Shown piece after piece: positions 1 through 8,685 of a DNA stretch of 52,045 bases (position 1 is the first letter of the stretch; each line of letters begins with the position of its first letter). Location: assembly GCA_001799695.1 (NCBI GenBank), contig MGTY01000107.1, positions 1 through 52,045 on the forward strand. The letters run 5' to 3'. The translations under genes were made by a program, and so were the position numbers. Source of the DNA: Elusimicrobia bacterium GWA2_69_24. GTDB lineage: Bacteria; Elusimicrobiota; Elusimicrobia; UBA1565. The notes under the pieces are model-generated. The model worked only from the letters and a program-made list of their open reading frames with translations. It had not been told where the DNA came from and ran no database searches.

Positions 1-5
1 GTTCT

Positions 6-1100
6 TCATTGCGCGGTCCTCCGTGCGGCTTCCGGCTGGCCCTTCCGGCGGGCGATCGCGTGCGACAGGCCGAGGTCGGTGGCCACCCAGGCGTCGCCGC
101 GCCGGTCCAAGTCCACGCTGAAGACTTCGTTAGAGAGAGGGCCCGCGGCGAGGGCGCGGACGGTCTTCGTCCCGCCCTCGACGACCTGGAGCTCGGCGCC
201 CGGCGCGCCGGCTTTCCGCCTCCAAGTGTGCCAGACCCGGGAATCGAAGCGGCTCACGCCCTGGTCGGTGGCGATCCACACCGCTTTGCCCTTGGTTCGG
301 AGGAAATTGATGAAGTCTCCGGCGATGCCGCTGTCGTCCTGGGTGTAGCTCCGCCAGCGTTTCCCGTCGTAGCGGCTCAGCCCGAAATAGGTCCCCGCCC
401 ACAGCACCCCGTCCTCGTAGGCGATGGAGGTCGTGATGTCGTGGATGAGGCCGTCGTCGGGGAACATGTCGAGTTCCATCTCCCCGTCGGGGTCGCGGTG
501 TTCGCGGAATGGGGCGCCGGGGGCGTCGCGGACGAGCACGCCGCCGCCCCAGACCGCGGCGTACACGGCGCCGCTGGAGGCGGTGATCGCGTAGCCCCAG
601 GGTTCATGCATGATGGAGTTGGTGTTGTCGAACAGCTCCCATGCGCCGGTGCGCGTATCGTGGCGGCTCAGCCCCGCCGTGGTGGCGGCCCATACGTCCC
701 TGCCGTCCACGGCCACGCCGTAGACGATGTCGTTGGCCAGGCCGCTGTTGAGCTGGGTGAATAGGTCGATGCGGCCGCCGCTCAAACGCGCCAAGCCCCC
801 CATGGTGCCGACCCACAGGTCGCCGGTCAGCGGGCTCACAGCCAGGGAGATGACCACCGGAACGGCCAGCCCTTGGGCCGCGCCGTAGACGCGGCGGACC
901 CGGCCGCCTTCCAGAAGGGCGAGCCCATTCTCGGTCCCGGCCCACACGCGGGGGCCGTCCGCCAATACGGAGAGTACCTTCTTAGAGGGCAGTCCCTGCG
1001 CGGTCCCCAGGGTCTCCCAGCGCTCGAAGAACGGGTCGGCGGGAGGTGAGGCGTGCAGCAGTCCCGCGAGCGCCAACCCCACGCTCAGCAGGCCGGTCAC
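6..1100 (-). CDS. Secreted two-component-type beta-propeller protein
   Basis: This 364-residue protein starts with a short hydrophobic signal-like stretch (MTGLLSVGLALAGLLHA) and then consists of repeated propeller blades. Recurring segments such as VWAGTENGLALL, LWVGTMGGLARL, VWAATTAGLSRH, LWAGTYFGLSRY and VWIATDQGVSRF match the Reg_prop repeat, otherwise found in the sensor regions of hybrid two-component systems. No kinase or DNA-binding domain follows, so it is a stand-alone propeller, probably periplasmic. The start is a GTG that overlaps the TGA of the upstream gene by four bases (GTGA), so it is the last gene of the minus-strand unit that begins at 7282. Role unknown; a binding or scaffold role beside the haem proteins is an inference. 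Confidence 0.8.
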   Translation of the reverse strand: MTGLLSVGLALAGLLHASPPADPFFERWETLGTAQGLPSKKVLSVLADGPRVWAGTENGLALLEGGRVRRVYGAAQGLAVPVVISLAVSPLTGDLWVGTMGGLARLSGGRIDLFTQLNSGLANDIVYGVAVDGRDVWAATTAGLSRHDTRTGAWELFDNTNSIMHEPWGYAITASSGAVYAAVWGGGVLVRDAPGAPFREHRDPDGEMELDMFPDDGLIHDITTSIAYEDGVLWAGTYFGLSRYDGKRWRSYTQDDSGIAGDFINFLRTKGKAVWIATDQGVSRFDSRVWHTWRRKAGAPGAELQVVEGGTKTVRALAAGPLSNEVFSVDLDRRGDAWVATDLGLSHAIARRKGQPEAARRTAQ

Positions 1101-3037
1101 AGGCTCCTCAGGAACGTCACCAGGTCGTTGAGCTGGGCCTTGTTCATGTCGCTCGAGATGCCGTGCGTGTCGCTGGAGTTGTGGACGGTCCAGATCTCCT
1201 CGAGCGAAGCCGCGCGGTCATCGTGTAGGTACGGGGCAGTATAGCGAATTCCTCCCAGATAGGGCGTGTCGAACTTCCCGCCGGTGCCGACGTCGAAGGG
1301 CAGGCGGATCGTGTACAAGGGGGGTGTGTGGCAGGTAGCGCAGCGGTCCTTCTTCGCGATCGGCGCCGCCCGGTTCGTCCGGGTGCGCAGGAACAGCGCC
1401 TTCCCGCGCGCCTCGGCCTCGGCCGACTCGGGGGACGGTCCGGGCCGCCTCGGCGGGATGGAGGCGATGTAGGCCACGAGTTCGGCCAGTTGGTCCGGAG
1501 GGAAGGGGTCGGTGCGCATGAGCACCCGGGAGAAGCGCGGGCCGCATTGCCGGGCGAGGGTCGGGTTCTTGCCCCGCCACTTGAAAGGAGCCGTGTCGCG
1601 GATCCCCGCCAGCGACATGGAGTCCACCACCTCTTTGCCGAGCCCGTCGATCTCGAAATCCCAGGTCAGGCCGTCCATCCCCCCGTCCGGGTGGCAGGAG
1701 CGGCAGGAGAACTGTCCCTGGAAGGTCGCCGAGCCGTCGTAAAAGCGCCGTTCCCCCCTGCGCAGGGCCGTGACGACCGTAGGCCCGCCCAGGGGGATCC
1801 GGCCTGCGAGGCGCAGGGTCGCTGCGTCGAAGACGGCCACGGAATCGGCGAGGCGCTCGGACACGTAGAGCCGGCGTCCGTCCGGGGACAGGGCCGCGGC
1901 GCGCGGATTCGCCGCCGTCCGGACCCGGCCGGTCACATAGCGCGCGAAGGCCCCCAGGTCGTCGGCGGCGTCGTCGAGATCCGCCTGGCTCCGGCCCGCC
2001 ATCCAGCGCCGCAGAGCCCGGACGTCGACGGCCGTCACCCGGTCCGCCCCGCCGTGTACGATGAAGGCCGTGCGGTCGTCGGGCGTCAGAGCGATCCCGG
2101 AGGGGTCCGCGTAGTACGCGTTGGCCTCATCCAGGGGGAATTGGGCGACCCGTCCGGTGCGGAGGTCCGCCAGGACCAGGGCGCTGTTCATGAGCCCGCC
2201 CCGGACCACCTCGGTCGTGGGGAGGAGGTTGCGGACGCGGATGGCCGGAAGCAGGGCGAAGGACGCGTCGGATGCCAGGACGACTCCCTCGCTCAGGTGG
2301 GCGGAGACCAGCGGGAGGCGCTCGGAGACCCGCCCTGCTTCGGCGTCGATGAGCGTCAGCTCGGACACCGGGACGGTGCCGGAGGATGAGGGGTTGGAGA
2401 GCAGGTTGGCGACGGCCAGGACGCGGCCGTCGCGCGAAAGGGCGAGGGCATAGGGGCTGCGGCCGGCCGGCAGGTCGCGGGCGGGCGCCGCCCCGCCCGG
2501 TCCGGCGAGGAGGACCGCGTCCGCGCCGCCTTCGGCCGCGAACACCCTCCCGCCGTCGGAAGACAGCGCCACTCCGAGAGGTCCGGCGCCGGTCGGGACC
2601 TCGCCCCGGGGCGCCAGGGTGACCGGGTCGAGGAGGACCACCCGGTCGCGGTCGCGGCAGGATACGGCCAGGACGCGTCCGTCGCGCGATACGGCGACCC
2701 CGTGCGGACGGCCGGCGAGCTCGACCGAGCCCGTGACCTGCCGGCTGTCCAGGTCGACCTTTAGGAGCCGGTCCGCGCCTTCGGCGGCCACGAACAGGGT
2801 CTTCCCGTCGGGAGTCACCGCGAGGCCCTGGGGAGAGAGATACCGCACCCCCGCGGGTCCCGCTGCCGGGCGGGCGGGAGCGGCCGCGGGATGATGGCAG
2901 TGACGGCAGGATACGGCCCGCGTCCCGGGGCGGCCGGTGACTTCGTCGAGATGCCTCTGATAGGCTCGCGGCGCGAGGCTCCAGGCCGCCGCGGCGGCGG
3001 CCGCGAGCAGAGCCAGCGGCAGGGCGGCCCGCTTCAT
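1097..3037 (-). CDS. YVTN beta-propeller / di-haem cytochrome c peroxidase-like protein
   Basis: This 646-residue protein has an N-terminal hydrophobic anchor or signal (residues about 4-22). Three CXXCH haem c sites follow: CRHCH near residue 44, CRSCH near 445 and CATCH near 566. Residues about 65-420 are YVTN-type propeller blades (GLAVTPDGKTLFVAAEG, GVAVSRDGRVLAVSCRD). The last 200 residues resemble the CCP/MauG di-haem family, with a GIRYTAPYLHD segment after the final haem. The protein would be periplasmic or membrane-tethered, transferring electrons or reducing peroxide. It overlaps both neighbours by four bases. The first haem site, placed before the propeller, is an extra one beyond the usual two. 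Substrate unknown. Confidence 0.85.
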   Translation of the reverse strand: MKRAALPLALLAAAAAAAWSLAPRAYQRHLDEVTGRPGTRAVSCRHCHHPAAAPARPAAGPAGVRYLSPQGLAVTPDGKTLFVAAEGADRLLKVDLDSRQVTGSVELAGRPHGVAVSRDGRVLAVSCRDRDRVVLLDPVTLAPRGEVPTGAGPLGVALSSDGGRVFAAEGGADAVLLAGPGGAAPARDLPAGRSPYALALSRDGRVLAVANLLSNPSSSGTVPVSELTLIDAEAGRVSERLPLVSAHLSEGVVLASDASFALLPAIRVRNLLPTTEVVRGGLMNSALVLADLRTGRVAQFPLDEANAYYADPSGIALTPDDRTAFIVHGGADRVTAVDVRALRRWMAGRSQADLDDAADDLGAFARYVTGRVRTAANPRAAALSPDGRRLYVSERLADSVAVFDAATLRLAGRIPLGGPTVVTALRRGERRFYDGSATFQGQFSCRSCHPDGGMDGLTWDFEIDGLGKEVVDSMSLAGIRDTAPFKWRGKNPTLARQCGPRFSRVLMRTDPFPPDQLAELVAYIASIPPRRPGPSPESAEAEARGKALFLRTRTNRAAPIAKKDRCATCHTPPLYTIRLPFDVGTGGKFDTPYLGGIRYTAPYLHDDRAASLEEIWTVHNSSDTHGISSDMNKAQLNDLVTFLRSL

Positions 3038-4389
3038 GGGGGACTCTCCCGCGTCCCCGGGCGCAGCGGGCGGGGATCATGCGTCAGGGCGCGCAACGGC
3101 CGGTTGGGCGCCATGCGTTCGTGCCCCTCGTGGCAGCCGGTGCAGGAGCGCACCTCCCCGGGGCGGACCCAGAGCGGTCCTGAGACGGCGATCGCGCGGC
3201 CCTGCCGGTCCACGGTGCGCACGCGCAGGGGGCGGTCCGCCGGGACATCCACCAGGAAGGAGCCGTCCTCTTCGACGGGGGAGCCGCCGAGGGCCCCGGA
3301 CTCCCCGGGCCCGGCCGCGAGGAATTCGACCCGGGCGGCGCGCGGGGCGCCGCGGCGGGGTCCCGTGACGCCGTCGGAGAGATCGGCATCCACGCAGAGG
3401 AGGGTGCCGGTGCTCATGCTCATGACTACGGCGCTGGGGCGTCCCTTCCGGGGACCGGACGGGACCAGCGGGACGGCTTCATAGACCGCGGCGCCCGCAG
3501 GCAAGGGCTCGGGTCCGCCGCCGGGCCGGAGCCGGTACACCCCGCCGTCCGCCGCCAATAGGATGCTTCCGTCCGGGAGCGGTTCGGCGCTGGAGACGTC
3601 CCGGTATCCATCCGCCAGGGAGGCGCGGGCGGCCATGGGACGGCTCATCTCAACGCGGTGCAGGGATCGGCCGTGAGCCGCCGAAAGGAAGAGGACCCCG
3701 CCGTCCCCGGTCGGGCGCGGGCGCTGTACCGCGCGTTCCCCGGAGCGGGGGCCATGGAGTCCGGCGAACGCTTCGACCCCCGTGCCGTCGGGGTTCACGG
3801 TGAAGAGTCCCCCGCTGCCCGTCAGCAGGGCGAACAGGATGCGGCCGTCGGGCAGGGGGAAGGGGTCCGCGGCGTCGTCGGCCCCGAAGCTTATGCGGCG
3901 GACTCCGGCGCCGTCCGGTTCGAGGGAGGCCGTGTGCAGGGCCCAGCCGCCGCCCGGGACGCGGCAGGAGAACACGACGCGGCCGCCCGAGATATAGGCC
4001 GGGTCCGCGCAGTCCTGGCCCAGGTCCGCGACCCGGCGCGGCAGGCCCCTCAGCGGCGATTCGTAGATGGCCCAGCGGCCGTCGGGGGACTCCTTGCCGG
4101 CGAAGAGGACTCGCAGCGCGTCCGGCGAGACCGCCGGCCCTCCGGCGGCAGACAGTCCCGCGCTGAGCAGGCGCGACCGGTCCGTCTCCTTCAGGATGAT
4201 GCGCGTCCCGGCGGGATACCGCGCATCCAGGTCCCCCCGGACCGCGGCCAAGGGGTCGGCGGGAGGGGGGGAAGGGAGTTCCGTGAGCACCAGGGGAGAA
4301 AGCCCGGGCATCCCTTCCGCGGGGGCATGAGGGCGGCCGCAGGCGCAGGCCAGGGACAGCGACAGCGCCGCGGCGATCGCCCTGCTCAT
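3034..4389 (-). CDS. PD40-type propeller lipoprotein with one haem c site
   Basis: This 451-residue protein begins with a lipoprotein-like signal (LSLSLACACG, Cys near residue 16). The body holds WD40/PD40-like blades such as VSPDALRVLFAGKESPDGRW, ADPFPLPDGRILFAL and TGDGGVLFLSAAHG. A single CTGCH haem-binding motif lies near the C-terminus (residues about 416-420), followed by EGHERMAPN. This architecture resembles proteins annotated as hydrazine-synthase alpha-subunit-like, which combine a propeller with haem sites. That is only an architectural similarity; hydrazine synthesis is not implied because the beta and gamma subunits are absent. The ATG overlaps the TGA of the FG-GAP gene upstream and the stop overlaps the peroxidase-like gene, so the genes are probably translationally coupled. 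Confidence 0.75.
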   Translation of the reverse strand: MSRAIAAALSLSLACACGRPHAPAEGMPGLSPLVLTELPSPPPADPLAAVRGDLDARYPAGTRIILKETDRSRLLSAGLSAAGGPAVSPDALRVLFAGKESPDGRWAIYESPLRGLPRRVADLGQDCADPAYISGGRVVFSCRVPGGGWALHTASLEPDGAGVRRISFGADDAADPFPLPDGRILFALLTGSGGLFTVNPDGTGVEAFAGLHGPRSGERAVQRPRPTGDGGVLFLSAAHGRSLHRVEMSRPMAARASLADGYRDVSSAEPLPDGSILLAADGGVYRLRPGGGPEPLPAGAAVYEAVPLVPSGPRKGRPSAVVMSMSTGTLLCVDADLSDGVTGPRRGAPRAARVEFLAAGPGESGALGGSPVEEDGSFLVDVPADRPLRVRTVDRQGRAIAVSGPLWVRPGEVRSCTGCHEGHERMAPNRPLRALTHDPRPLRPGTRESPP

Positions 4390-6035
4390 TGACGGATGGA
4401 AAGGATCTGCCGCGCCCGGACGCCCTTCAGCTCGCTTACCGACCCGTCGGGCCAGGCGACGCGGATGCGGTCGACCGTGTCGACGCCGGCGCCCAGGCCG
4501 AAATGCAGGCGCGGGTCGCTCTGGCCCAGGTAGGTCGAGCGGCAGCGCGATTCGGCGGCGTAGCGGCGGCCGCCGGCCTCGAGGGTGACCTTGGCGCCGA
4601 AGGGGTCGCGCGCGCGGCGGCCGGCGAGATCGAGCGTGATCCAGGAGTTCGCGGCGGAGACGTCGTTGCGCAGGAGAACGGGGCGGTCGCCGAGCACGGT
4701 GAACAGGATGTCCGTATCGCCGTCGTTGTCGTAGTCGCCGACGATCGAGCTGCGGCCCACCCGGCGGGCGGAGAACGGGGCGCCGCCCTCGGCGGCGGCG
4801 TCCGCGAAGCGCAGGCGTCCCTCGTTCTTCAGCAGGAGAGGTTCCCAGCCATTGAGGTGGTGCAGGTCGGCCTGCACGGCGAACAGGTCCAGATCCCCGT
4901 CGTTGTCGTAGTCGATGAGGTTCGCGCCCCAGGTGACGTGCGGGGCCAGCAGGACCGCCAGTCCCGAGCGCCGCGCCGCGTCCTCGAACAGGCCGGGCCG
5001 GACGCGCCGGTAGAGCGTCCCATAGGCGTTGTCGGACACGACGATGTCGGGCTGCAGGTCCCCGTCCACGTCCCCGACGTCGGCGGCCATGGCCGAGGTC
5101 CGCTCGCCCTGTTCCCCGTAGGCGACCTTGGCCAGTCCCGCCATGTCCCGGAACCGGCCCTGGCCGTCGTTCATCCAGAGGAACTTCTCCGTGACGTCGT
5201 TGGCGACGAAGACGTCGCTGCGTCCGTCGTCGTCGGCGTCGAACGACGCGAGGCTCATGGCGCGGCCGAGTGCCGCGGTGACGCCGGACTCACGGGACAC
5301 ATCCTCGAACGTCCCGGCGCCGCGGTTCCGGTAGAGGACCGGCGGTTCGGGGTTGTAGACCCCGGGGCCGGGGTAGGCGTCGGGGGCGTAGTAGGCATGG
5401 TCGCTGGGGGTGTAATCGAGGTAGTTGGCCGCGAAGAGGTCCAGGTCTCCGTCCGCGTCCATGTCGAAGAACGCGGCGCCGATGCCGAAACGGGCATCCC
5501 CGACCCCGGCCTTCCGGGTGACGTCCTGGAACCGGAATCCGCCCTGGTTCCGGTAGAGTCGGTTGGGACCGCGGTCCACGATGTACAGGTCGCGCTTCCC
5601 GTCGCCGTCCGCGTCCGCGACGGCCACGGCGACGCCCCCGCGCTCCTGGGGGATCCCGGTCCGAGCCGTGACGTCGTCGAAGCCGCCGTCGCCCCGGTTG
5701 CGGTAGACGCGGATCCCCGCGGGATGGCCGGGCATGACCGAGGGCTCCGGGGAGCGGGGGCCGCCTAGGACGACGAGGTCGAGCCAGCCGTCGCCGTCCA
5801 GATCGGCGAACGCGGCCCCGGCGCCGACTCCGTCCACGATGTTGCGGAGCTCGGGGGTCGCCAGGATGTGGCGCGCGGTGATGCCCGCCTGGAGCGCGAC
5901 GTCGCTGAAGCCGCCGGCCGGGGAGGGGGGAGGCAGGGGGGGGCGCTGCGCCGGCGCCTCCCCGCGGTCGCCGCAGCCGGAGCCCAGCAGGACCCAGCCG
6001 GCGAGGATGACGGCGGCCGCACCCCGCGCCGTCAT
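4386..6035 (-). CDS. FG-GAP/VCBS repeat lipoprotein with ASPIC/UnbV domain (CRTAC1-like)
   Basis: I start this gene at the ATG at 6035 (549 residues). A TTG nine bases upstream is possible but less likely. A lipobox-like LLGSGC follows the hydrophobic segment. The body consists of FG-GAP repeats with calcium-loop-like signatures such as DLDGDGWLDL, DADGDGKRDLY, DMDADGDLDLF, DADDDGRSDVF, DVDGDLQPDIV and DYDNDGDLDLF, which form an integrin-alpha-like propeller. The C-terminal 70 residues (YLGQSDPRLHFGLG, IRVAWPDGSV) are the ASPIC/UnbV domain found in CRTAC1 homologues. It is likely exported and lipid-anchored, with a binding role. It lies 11 bases after the response-regulator/MBL gene and overlaps the next gene by four bases. 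Confidence 0.9.
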   Translation of the reverse strand: MTARGAAAVILAGWVLLGSGCGDRGEAPAQRPPLPPPSPAGGFSDVALQAGITARHILATPELRNIVDGVGAGAAFADLDGDGWLDLVVLGGPRSPEPSVMPGHPAGIRVYRNRGDGGFDDVTARTGIPQERGGVAVAVADADGDGKRDLYIVDRGPNRLYRNQGGFRFQDVTRKAGVGDARFGIGAAFFDMDADGDLDLFAANYLDYTPSDHAYYAPDAYPGPGVYNPEPPVLYRNRGAGTFEDVSRESGVTAALGRAMSLASFDADDDGRSDVFVANDVTEKFLWMNDGQGRFRDMAGLAKVAYGEQGERTSAMAADVGDVDGDLQPDIVVSDNAYGTLYRRVRPGLFEDAARRSGLAVLLAPHVTWGANLIDYDNDGDLDLFAVQADLHHLNGWEPLLLKNEGRLRFADAAAEGGAPFSARRVGRSSIVGDYDNDGDTDILFTVLGDRPVLLRNDVSAANSWITLDLAGRRARDPFGAKVTLEAGGRRYAAESRCRSTYLGQSDPRLHFGLGAGVDTVDRIRVAWPDGSVSELKGVRARQILSIRQ

Positions 6036-6046
6036 AGCGGGCAAGT

Positions 6047-7282
6047 CTAGAACTCCATCACGACGCCGTCGCGGGCGTACTTGCAGGGGATCACGGACCC
6101 CTTCTCCTCGAGCCGGCGGCGGGCGTCGTTCTCCATGGCGTCGAGGACCTCCGGGGTGTAGGAGGGGTCGGGGTGGAAGAGCAGGAGCTGATGGACCTCG
6201 TTCTCCGCGGCGAAGGCCAGGGCGGAGGAGAGGCTGGAATGCCCCTCGTTCCTGTGGGCGCGGTGGTCGGCGTCGTTGTAGCGGGCGTCATGGATCAGGA
6301 GGTCCGCGCCGCGGACGATCCGGCCGAGCTTCTCGTCGTAGTCCTGCAGCGCCGTGGCGGACTCGCCGTAGAGCTCGCTGTCGGGGCAGTAGACGATGCG
6401 CCGGCCGCTGAATTCGAACATGTAGCCCAGCACCGTCCCGGGATGGTTCGCGTAGAACGGCGAGACCCGGATCCCGGGCGCCAGCTCGTAGACCTCCTCG
6501 CGGAGCTCGTGGAGCTGGAGCTTGGCGGTCACGGGCGTAGGCTGGGAAGTGAAGGACTTGCGCACGGCTTCGCGGACGAGGTCCGAGAGGCTGCGGTCCG
6601 GCTCGCGGGGGCCCGCGATGCGCAGCTCGAAGCCCGGGGAGCGCAGGCAGGGGAAGAGCCCCAGGCTATGCACGTGGTCCTGGTGGAAATGGGACAAGAG
6701 CAGCCAGGCCCGCTGATGCTTTCCCTCGCGCAGGATGTCCTCCCCCAGCGCGACGACTCCTTTCCCCGCGTCCAGGACGAAGAGCTGCCCCATGGCTTCG
6801 ACCGAGAGGCAGGCGGTAGAGTCGGGCTCGCCCGAGCCCCAGACGCGCACGCGCGCCATGAGGTCCGGCGCGGCCTGGGTGGGGGCCGCGCCCTCGGCGA
6901 CGACGCCGCCATCGGGCGGGCCGATGAGCTCCGCCACCTGCTCGGCGAAGCGCTTCACGTCGTAGGGTTTTTCGATGAAGAGTTCGGCCCCGTACTGCCG
7001 CGCCCGTTCGATCTCGGGGGCGAAGGACTTCCCGGAGACCACCACGACCCGGGTCGCCGCGAGCACCGCGTCCTTCTTGATCTGGTGGAGCAGGGTGAGC
7101 CCGTCGATCCCCGGCATGAGGATGTCCAGGACGACCAGCTTGGGACGATCCTCCTTGACGGCCGCCATGACCAGGTTGCTGTCGCGGATGAGGCGGGTGG
7201 TATAGCCCGCGTTCTGCAGGAGGTCCTTGGACAGCTCTCCGACGAGCGGGTCGTCGTCGACGATGATGATCTCAGCAGGCAT
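6047..7282 (-). CDS. Response regulator receiver fused to metallo-beta-lactamase-fold hydrolase
   Basis: This cytoplasmic 411-residue protein has a receiver domain at residues 1-120, with acidic residues D10/D11, phospho-acceptor D53 in VVLDILMPG and the conserved Lys in IEKPYDV. A linker follows, then a metallo-beta-lactamase fold from about residue 143. The metal motif HFHQDH is at residues 198-203, and further ligands are probable in CPDSE, IHDARY and the late LLLFHPDPSY. The hydrolase half resembles RNase Z/PqqB-like MBL enzymes, but its substrate cannot be told. Phosphorylation-controlled hydrolysis, perhaps of a nucleotide or RNA, is an inference. It is the first gene of the haem-propeller unit and divergent from rsmD. 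Confidence 0.88.
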   Translation of the reverse strand: MPAEIIIVDDDPLVGELSKDLLQNAGYTTRLIRDSNLVMAAVKEDRPKLVVLDILMPGIDGLTLLHQIKKDAVLAATRVVVVSGKSFAPEIERARQYGAELFIEKPYDVKRFAEQVAELIGPPDGGVVAEGAAPTQAAPDLMARVRVWGSGEPDSTACLSVEAMGQLFVLDAGKGVVALGEDILREGKHQRAWLLLSHFHQDHVHSLGLFPCLRSPGFELRIAGPREPDRSLSDLVREAVRKSFTSQPTPVTAKLQLHELREEVYELAPGIRVSPFYANHPGTVLGYMFEFSGRRIVYCPDSELYGESATALQDYDEKLGRIVRGADLLIHDARYNDADHRAHRNEGHSSLSSALAFAAENEVHQLLLFHPDPSYTPEVLDAMENDARRRLEEKGSVIPCKYARDGVVMEF

Positions 7283-7292
7283 CGCGGCCAGT

Positions 7293-7298
7293 ATTCTA
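7293..7298 (-). promoter_or_regulatory. Candidate -10 box of the RR-MBL gene
   Basis: On the minus strand this reads TAGAAT and ends ten bases before the ATG at 7282. It overlaps the divergent TATAAT at 7297-7302. No recognisable -35 is present. Confidence 0.4.
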
Positions 7299-7302
7299 TA
7301 AT
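7297..7302 (+). promoter_or_regulatory. Perfect TATAAT -10 box of rsmD
   Basis: A consensus TATAAT ends seven bases before the ATG at 7310, which would place the transcript start at or next to that ATG and make the message leaderless. No -35 hexamer is visible 16-18 bases upstream. Confidence 0.55.
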
Positions 7303-7309
7303 ATCGAGG

Positions 7310-7912
7310 ATGACTATGCGCATCATCGCCGGCAGCGCGCGCGGCCGGCGCCTGTTCTCGGTGCCCAAGGCCATGATGGTGCGGCCCATCTCAGGCCGCA
7401 TCAAACAGTCCCTGTTCGACATCCTGCGGCCCTACGTCACCGGGTCGTATTTCCTCGACCTGTTCGCGGGCACCGGAGCCGTCGGGCTGGAGGCCCTCTC
7501 GCGCGGGGCGCAGAAGGTCTGCTTCGTGGAACGCGACCCGCGCTGCGTGGCGGTGATCGAGAAGAACCTGGTCCACTTCGGGTGGGCCGAGCAGTGCCGG
7601 GTCCTGCGCGGGGACGTGCTGGGCGCGCTCTCCTGGATCGGGCATCGCTCCGGGATCACGGCCTTCGACGTCGCCTTCCTCGGCCCGCCCTATAGGGACG
7701 AGGAGAACCGGCCTCTGACCTACGCCCACCGGACCCTGCTCAACCTGGCCGGCGCCGGCATGCTGTCCGCCGCGGCGGTGGTGGTGGTGCAGCACCATCA
7801 GAAGGAGGAGCCCGGCTCCGCCCCCGGGCTGGAACGCTTCCGGCAGGAGCGTTACGGCGACAGCCGCGTCACCTTCTACAAGAAGTCCCCGGCGCCGGGT
7901 CCGCGCCCGTGA
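7310..7912 (+). CDS. rsmD: 16S rRNA (guanine-966 N2)-methyltransferase RsmD
   Basis: This 200-residue protein matches RsmD over its whole length: MRIIAGSARGRRL at the start, RPISGRIKQSLFDIL, the SAM-binding motif FLDLFAGTGAVGLEALSRGA and the family-typical VFVERD-like CFVERDPRC. It would methylate G966 of 16S rRNA in the 30S subunit. Two starts compete. ATG 7310 follows a perfect TATAAT by seven bases and fits a leaderless message. ATG 7316 has GAGG six bases upstream. I use 7310. The catalytic motif, normally DPPY/F, reads GPPY (Gly at residue 125), which is unusual. The stop overlaps the next gene's GTG (GTGA). Confidence 0.9.
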   Translation: MTMRIIAGSARGRRLFSVPKAMMVRPISGRIKQSLFDILRPYVTGSYFLDLFAGTGAVGLEALSRGAQKVCFVERDPRCVAVIEKNLVHFGWAEQCRVLRGDVLGALSWIGHRSGITAFDVAFLGPPYRDEENRPLTYAHRTLLNLAGAGMLSAAAVVVVQHHQKEEPGSAPGLERFRQERYGDSRVTFYKKSPAPGPRP

Positions 7913-8685
7913 GCTGGATCGCGGACTGGCTCGCGGCTAATCCCGCGCCTCCGGCCCAGGCCCGGCCCAAGGGGATCGAGATCAGCTACTCCCAGATCCG
8001 GGCCTTCCTCGAATGTCCCTGGCAATGCAAGCTGCGCTACGTGGACTTCCTCCGGACCTCCCTCACGCCGCCCGCGGCGCTGGGGCTTTCCATCCATCGG
8101 GCCCTGGAGGCCTTCCACCGGGAGAATTCCTCCAAGCTGGAGCGCCTGCTGGACCTCTACGAGGAAAGCTGGGTGCATGCGGGCTTCCCGACCCCGCAGG
8201 CCCAGCTCGAGTGGCATCGGAAGGGCGAGACGATCCTGCGGGTCTACTGGAAGGGCGAGTCCGAGCGCCGCTCGGAGGTCAGGTCCGTGGAGCGCGAGTT
8301 CCTCTTCCCGCTGGGGCCGCACCTCATGATCGGGACCATCGACCGCATCGACCGGCGGCCGGACGGCGACGTCGAGGTCATCGACTACAAGACCCATCTC
8401 GAGATCCAGACCGAGCTCCAGGCCGCCGACGACCTGCAGATGGGGATCTACGCCCTGGGGGCCAAGGAAGGCCTGGGGATCGAACCGCAGTGGCTGACGC
8501 TCTACTACGTGGCCGCGGACCGGCGCGTGAGCGTGCCCTACGATCCGGCGCGCGACCAGGAGATCCGCGGCCTCGCCGGCCGCGTGGCGGACCTCATCGC
8601 TTGGGGGAAGGCGTTCAAGCCGGACGAGACCTTCTGCCCGAAGTGCTCCTACCGCGAGCGCTGCGCCCGCGCCGTGCTCCCCTAG
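7909..8685 (+). CDS. RecB-family PD-(D/E)XK nuclease with Fe-S cysteines
   Basis: This 258-residue protein is a stand-alone PDDEXK_1 domain, of the type seen at the C-terminus of AddB and in Cas4-like nucleases. The motif ISYSQIRAFLECPWQCKLRY sits at the N-terminus. A conserved histidine lies in LSIHRALEAFHRE, and the catalytic core is GTIDRIDRR followed by VEVIDYKTH. One cysteine near residue 36 or 40 and three at the C-terminus (CPKCSYRERC, residues 243-252) are placed to bind a 4Fe-4S cluster. The likely activity is single-strand DNA exonuclease or nuclease in repair. It starts with GTG inside the rsmD stop, so the two are co-transcribed. Its stop overlaps the stop of the convergent ATP-grasp gene. 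Confidence 0.85.
   Translation: MSWIADWLAANPAPPAQARPKGIEISYSQIRAFLECPWQCKLRYVDFLRTSLTPPAALGLSIHRALEAFHRENSSKLERLLDLYEESWVHAGFPTPQAQLEWHRKGETILRVYWKGESERRSEVRSVEREFLFPLGPHLMIGTIDRIDRRPDGDVEVIDYKTHLEIQTELQAADDLQMGIYALGAKEGLGIEPQWLTLYYVAADRRVSVPYDPARDQEIRGLAGRVADLIAWGKAFKPDETFCPKCSYRERCARAVLP

Noticed and set aside
3034..4389. Hydrazine synthase alpha subunit
   Set aside because: Only the propeller-plus-haem layout is shared; there is one haem site and no beta or gamma subunit gene.
7909..8685. Cas4 or other CRISPR-associated nuclease
   Set aside because: The four-Cys PD-(D/E)XK layout fits, but there is no CRISPR array or other cas gene, and the coupling to rsmD indicates a housekeeping repair role.
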